Source of the DNA: Clostridiales bacterium
GTDB lineage: Bacteria; Bacillota; Clostridia; Peptostreptococcales; Anaerovoracaceae
Reading direction: 5' to 3'
NCBI GenBank assembly: GCA_015243575.1
Contig: CP042469.1
Coordinates: 2,880,929-2,944,928 of the forward strand
DNA length: 64,000 bases
Shown: positions 60,676 through 64,000 of the stretch, piece after piece
How the letters are laid out: the number at the start of each line of letters is the position of its first letter
Numbering within the stretch: the stretch's first letter is position 1
Made by a program: the position numbers and the translations under genes
Notes under the pieces: model-generated
Told to the model about the DNA's origin: nothing
Seen by the model: the letters and a program-made list of their open reading frames with translations, nothing else
Databases searched by the model: none

Positions 60676-61284
60676 TTAAAAGAATTCTATCACAATGTCC
60701 TCGTACCCTTTTGCTTTTGAAAATGATATTAATAGTTGACGCACTCTCTGATCTGCTTCTTCCAGAAAGCCTTGATTGACTTTTTCTTCTTCAAGCTGTT
60801 TCTTGTTAGCATTAATCTCGTCAAACACGATCTGTGTGGGATAATCCGAAAACAGATTTCCCGTAACATCTTCCACCTTTGTCTTCTCAGTCTCCACAAC
60901 GTTGTCTAGTATTTGAGATTTGGGGATTTTGATCAATAACTCTTTGGATAACGCATCATAAGATACTTGAATTTTTGAAAGGTCGGTTCCCGCTTTTAAA
61001 TATCCTGAGTATTCAATGAGCTTAATCGTCTTTCCGTAATTAATATCCGAAATACCCGGCAGGGCTAGGTTCTTTTCGGTTCTGCTGATAATAACATTAC
61101 TATATTCATACTTCAGAGTCGTCCATTCAGACAACTCTAATAAATGATCCTGCAACAACGAAGTTTCTGACGTTATCTTCGTGCTTGTTTGGACCAGATC
61201 ATATTTATTAGATACATAGACTCCTGCGCTGAAGATAAGTGCAATTAGAATCGTGGGTAGTATCCACTTTAACCTTTTTACCAT
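60676..61284 (-). CDS. DUF4230 family membrane-anchored protein
   Basis: 202 residues. One N-terminal helix (WILPTILIALIFSAGVYV, about 6-23), then an extracytoplasmic domain with ELSEWTTLKYEYSNVIISR near residue 50, GYLKAGTDLSKIQVSYDA near 93 and a basic/acidic C-terminal helix. This is the DUF4230 pattern; no reaction is known. ATG at 61284 with GGAGGAG upstream is preferred over the in-frame TTG 15 bases earlier. Confidence 0.82.
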   Translation of the reverse strand: MVKRLKWILPTILIALIFSAGVYVSNKYDLVQTSTKITSETSLLQDHLLELSEWTTLKYEYSNVIISRTEKNLALPGISDINYGKTIKLIEYSGYLKAGTDLSKIQVSYDALSKELLIKIPKSQILDNVVETEKTKVEDVTGNLFSDYPTQIVFDEINANKKQLEEEKVNQGFLEEADQRVRQLLISFSKAKGYEDIVIEFF

Positions 61285-61562
61285 GTAATTCTCCTCCAAG
61301 ATTTATCAGATACCAGTACTGATAATCTTTTATAACCTTCCATCATCCTATCGCTTGATTTTGGGCGGGATTATTGATAGTTACGGGACTTCAATACGTT
61401 TGTAGTGCTAAAATATTAAGATTCGCTTCCTCTTATTCACTTTATGACGTAATAATACCCATTTTACAAATTTCGACACAATAATAATGTTGGGGTTGGT
61501 GCTTGATCTTTGTATCCATCTAACGTAAAACGAGTGCTAATTCTCGTCGCAAAAATAAGAAC
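61285..61562. other. Gene-poor spacer
   Basis: About 280 bases between the DUF4230 start and the Ltp terminator. It contains the DUF4230 5' region and AT-rich sequence; I see no ORF with a ribosome binding site and no clear RNA fold. Confidence 0.6.
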
Positions 61563-61580
61563 ACCACCGAATCCGGTGGT
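61555..61580 (-). terminator. Intrinsic terminator of the Ltp gene
   Basis: Minus strand ACCACCG (61580-61574) pairs with CGGTGGT (61569-61563), followed by GTTCTTATTTTTG. It lies about 105 bases after the Ltp-type lipoprotein stop. Confidence 0.7.
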
Positions 61581-61686
61581 ATTCAAATCATTATTGATAT
61601 AAATAATTCTGTAATTATTTAATAGCTACGCTCAGAATAAACAAAACATTCTCTTGATCAATGCCTGTAGCTTTATTCTGCAAATA

Positions 61687-62304
61687 CTAAAATCCTGCTT
61701 TGTCTGCTGCGTAAGTCGCATCTCCCTCGCTAAAACCTTCGAATATCAGTTGTTCTATCAACCCACTTCTTGAGAAGCTTGAAGATTCTAAGTAGCCTTC
61801 AGCCATTGCTGCCGCTTGCTCACTCCAATTAACATCCAAACGACTTACTGCATAGTTGGCATCGTCCTCTGAAAAACCTTCAAATTCCAATTGTTCTCTT
61901 AGCCCACTTTGGGAGAAATTTGAGGATTCCAAATAACCTTTCGCCATTGTCGCGGCTTGCTCTCTCCAGTTGACATCCAGCCGGCTTACTGCATAGGCAG
62001 CATCATCCTCTGAAAAACCTTCGAATATTAATTGCTCTATTAGCCCACTTTGAGAGAAATTTGAGGATTCCAAATAATCTTTCGCCATGGACACTGCGTT
62101 TTTCTGAGACAAGGTTCCAGCAGAAGTTTCAGATGAAGTTTCTGCAGAAATAATCTCTTTTTGTGGCTCCTCGATCTTTCTCTCTGCTATTTCTTCTTGC
62201 AATTGCCCTATCTGGTTATCTTGGGATGCTTCTTGCGATTCGCCTCCTTCTCCACAGCTAGTCAAAAGGAACACCATCAATAAGAACAGAATTATCTTTT
62301 TCAT
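61687..62304 (-). CDS. Ltp-repeat surface lipoprotein
   Basis: 205 residues. Signal peptide MKKIILFLLMVFLLTSC with lipobox LTSC, an acidic linker (about 20-70), then three copies of a 47-residue unit (MAKDYLESSNFSQSGLIEQL start, SEDDAAYAVSRLDVNW end), the last truncated. This is the Ltp/PF07553 repeat found in phage superinfection-exclusion lipoproteins and in many Firmicute surface proteins. GGTAGAGAG precedes the ATG. The units are highly alike, so copy number may vary. Confidence 0.92.
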   Translation of the reverse strand: MKKIILFLLMVFLLTSCGEGGESQEASQDNQIGQLQEEIAERKIEEPQKEIISAETSSETSAGTLSQKNAVSMAKDYLESSNFSQSGLIEQLIFEGFSEDDAAYAVSRLDVNWREQAATMAKGYLESSNFSQSGLREQLEFEGFSEDDANYAVSRLDVNWSEQAAAMAEGYLESSSFSRSGLIEQLIFEGFSEGDATYAADKAGF

Positions 62305-62433
62305 GCTCTCTACCTCTCTTTTTTTGTTTCACCATTCAACCGAATATTTCTATTGCACTTTTAAAGTGTATACACTAGTACAAGCTTCTTCAATTATCGG
62401 ATTGAAAAGATGCCTAAACACTAGAAAAAACTA

Positions 62434-62796
62434 TCAAGAAACATCGACCACGAGCGCCCCAGTAAACCTATTCCATTTAACTGTAAGCTGAATATCTTTA
62501 TTAACATTTACGTCAATTGTCTTTTTCCTAAACGACATAGAGAACTCAAATTTGTACCTCCCCTCTTCTAGTTCTAGCTCTACAGACCCCCCATTTTCAA
62601 TTGAACGATCCATCTTATTATTAATGCTAATATTTACAGGAGGATTCACTAAATAAATTTGACTCTCTCTAAAAATCGTAACCTTGTGTTTTGTGGTAGA
62701 TTCTAAAGTATGAATATTGTTCTTTGTCGGTTTCCCACATTTGGAGCAAAATAAACTTTCATCAGATAACTGAGAACCACAATTGCTGCAAAACAT
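62434..62796 (-). CDS. Zinc-ribbon protein
   Basis: 120 residues. The N-terminal zinc ribbon is CSNCGSQLSDESLFCSKCGK (about 3-22), then a beta-rich domain with ELELEEGRYKFEFSMSFRKK near residue 76, similar to PEGA/immunoglobulin-like carriers. Start at 62796 behind AAAAGGAG; earlier in-frame codons lack a site. Single gene between the Ltp lipoprotein and an AT-rich spacer. Confidence 0.8.
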   Translation of the reverse strand: MFCSNCGSQLSDESLFCSKCGKPTKNNIHTLESTTKHKVTIFRESQIYLVNPPVNISINNKMDRSIENGGSVELELEEGRYKFEFSMSFRKKTIDVNVNKDIQLTVKWNRFTGALVVDVS

Positions 62797-63136
62797 AAAA
62801 TACTCCTTTTCAAAATAAACTTGTTCCAATTATACCTTTTTCTCACAAATTTGTATACTATATTTCACATTACTATCAATTTTGCAAATTTCGCCTGCTT
62901 ATAAAAAAACCTTTGCCGATTGCAAGAGACCACTGGCTTTATAAATATGGAAGACCGTGATGGGGATGGGATGGTTGGAGAATGAAATAATGAAGCGTTC
63001 AATTGATGCTAATGGACTGGAGAATAGTTCAAATAAATCTCATTAGATTATTTTTTACTTTATAATATAATTACTTTTATAATTTTCCATGTTATAATTA
63101 TACAAATATTAAGTAAAATTGAAAGGAGACATATTT
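62797..63136. other. AT-rich spacer with probable promoters
   Basis: About 340 bases with no ORF of note. Several TATAAT-like boxes lie at 63062-63110 (TATAATATAATTAC, TTATAATTATAC), which should drive the SHOCT gene to the right. Confidence 0.55.
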
Positions 63137-63508
63137 ATGGGATCAACTTTATTCGGTGCACTAATAGCGGGTCTAATCATAGGCGCAATCCCCGCAATTG
63201 CAGGAGGGGTAAAAGGTAAACTTGGATTAGGCATTGGAGGATTTGCTGCATGCGTTGGAGGCTCATTATTATTGGGCATGCTCCTTTCGATTCCTCTTTG
63301 CGCTATTTTTATGTTTTTAATTTTTAAAAATAACAGTGAGAATTCTAAAACAAACATAGCACATACGTCTCTGACTGATTCACCACCTAATGAGGAAGGT
63401 AGAGATGCTCTTGAACAAATACAGAAATTATCTGATTTAAAAGATTCCGGGGCATTAACCGAAGAGGAATTCCAACAAAAAAAAGCACTCCTGCTGTCTA
63501 AAATATAA
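63137..63508 (+). CDS. Membrane protein with SHOCT domain
   Basis: 123 residues. Two Gly-rich membrane helices (STLFGALIAGLIIGAIPAIA and VGGSLLLGMLLSIPLCAIFM), a short hydrophilic linker, then a C-terminal SHOCT domain (IQKLSDLKDSGALTEEEFQQ then KKALLL). SHOCT is a short oligomerisation helix pair of unknown role. ATG at 63137 behind AAAGGAG is used. Terminator follows at 63606-63644. Confidence 0.87.
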   Translation: MGSTLFGALIAGLIIGAIPAIAGGVKGKLGLGIGGFAACVGGSLLLGMLLSIPLCAIFMFLIFKNNSENSKTNIAHTSLTDSPPNEEGRDALEQIQKLSDLKDSGALTEEEFQQKKALLLSKI

Positions 63509-63605
63509 AATTCATTTCGATGTAAATATTAGACTGACTACAGCCATTTCTGAATTATTTATGGTCCGATGATTTCATTCGGCCTATGAAAGAATAACAT
63601 ATACT

Positions 63606-63644
63606 AAAAAACGCCCTCTGAAGTAATCCTGTGGGCGTTTTTTT
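63606..63644 (+). terminator. Intrinsic terminator of the SHOCT gene
   Basis: ACGCCC (63611-63616) pairs with GGGCGT (63633-63638), followed by TTTTTTTG. Confidence 0.82.
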
Positions 63645-63814
63645 GCTGCATTAGTTAAATATCGTTTAAATTAATATCGTGATCATCTTTTACGGGATAG
63701 CTTATGATTTTGTATATGAATTTTCTTAAGCCTGGTCAAATGAATCTTCCACTGAGCATCCCCACAAAAGCCGGGTTTCTCCGACTTTCCCCTTGCAAGT
63801 TTCCTTATACTAAT
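63645..63814. other. Spacer before the right-edge gene
   Basis: 170 bases without an ORF. A short stem (AGCCGG with CCGACT, 63770-63788) lies before the minus-strand gene's stop and might terminate it, but the pairing is weak. Confidence 0.45.
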
Positions 63815-64000
63815 CTAAATAGGAAGAAGTGCACTTCCCGCTAACACTTGCACTAAGGTGGTTCCTCCACCAATATTATCAAAGCCGCTTGAGCCTATCG
63901 GCAAACCATAGACGCAGACTCTGTCACCTTCAAAGTATTCACAAGTGCCTGGATAGTACACCCAATAATAATTATAATCGCCATCAGAAACTAACAGACT
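63815..64000 (-). CDS. C-terminal part of an unknown protein, cut by the right edge
   Basis: An open frame of 61 codons ending in TAG at 63815. It reads Tyr/Gly-rich (DGDYNYYWVYYPGTCEYFEG) then DRVCVYGLPIGSSGFDNIGG and ends ALLPI. The pattern of Gly, Tyr and two Cys suggests a folded, maybe extracellular, domain. The gene continues beyond the window, so no function can be given. Confidence 0.6.
   Translation of the reverse strand, partial: SLLVSDGDYNYYWVYYPGTCEYFEGDRVCVYGLPIGSSGFDNIGGGTTLVQVLAGSALLPI

Overview
The window looks like a chromosomal stretch of an anaerobic low-to-mid GC Firmicute of class Clostridia. The reasons are an Rnf complex in the clostridial order rnfC-D-G-E-A, strong AGGAGG-type ribosome binding sites, sigma-54 controlled fermentation genes, a mannose-family PTS with its own HPr, Ltp and SHOCT proteins, and U-rich intrinsic terminators. 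A member of the amino-acid and CoA-ester fermenting Anaerovoracaceae/Eubacteriales is a reasonable guess, but the genus cannot be read from the sequence.

Region 1 (1-5.6 kb, minus strand) holds rnfC, D, G, E and the start of rnfA, preceded by an RseC-like gene and a DUF3842 gene. Upstream lies a 680-bp leader with two near-consensus promoters and three intrinsic terminators; a fourth terminator follows the DUF3842 gene. Region 2 (5.6-20.2 kb) is a catabolic island. One minus-strand operon encodes a cyclase-family hydrolase, a 3-hydroxyacyl-CoA-dehydrogenase-like enzyme, a small unknown protein, both CoA-transferase subunits, LarC, a soluble chemoreceptor-like protein and LarB. A second encodes a DUF362 protein, an MFS carrier, a thiolase and LarE. 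A divergent gene encodes a beta-keto acid cleavage enzyme (BKACE). A PAS-type sigma-54 activator sits between the operons, and all three units carry a sigma-54 promoter (GG-N10-GC) with TTGTTGC-type upstream sites at similar distance. The island makes the nickel-pincer cofactor but has no larA, so it may be an undescribed nickel-pincer-dependent pathway feeding hydroxy/keto acids into acetyl-CoA.

Region 3 (20.2-46.8 kb) holds two paralogous sugar-type ABC transporters (binding protein, permease, double ATPase, permease). With them are two paralogous Old-Yellow-Enzyme/2-enoate-reductase-like flavoproteins, two iron alcohol dehydrogenases, a 2-hydroxyacid dehydrogenase, a class II aldolase, a zinc alcohol dehydrogenase and an FGGY kinase. 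A Crp/Fnr regulator and two large MtlR/BglG-like regulators are also present. A 17-8-17 palindrome and a similar downstream promoter occur in front of both the second OYE operon and the second ABC operon, which suggests a shared regulon for an unidentified sugar, polyol or sugar-acid.

Region 4 (47-53.8 kb) is one operon for amino-sugar or muropeptide-sugar uptake: GNAT protein, PIG-L-like protein, MurQ, mannose-family PTS IIB, IIC, IID, IIA, HPr and a GntR/UTRA regulator. Region 5 (54-64 kb) is mixed: a TraB/PrgY-like membrane protein, tiny ORFs, a holin-like protein, a cupin, an oddly paired tRNA-Asn, a cold-shock protein, a TetR regulator with a clear operator, a DUF4230 protein, an Ltp-repeat lipoprotein, zinc-ribbon and SHOCT proteins, and a gene cut by the right edge.

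Two genome-scale habits stand out. Degenerate tandem duplications occur at several gene junctions (3' end of larC, 3' end of ctfB, the ABC/OYE junction, the aldolase/dehydrogenase junction). Small palindromic repeats with AGGAA-CGCTGATT-like ends occur at about 3.75, 12.3 and 16.2 kb.
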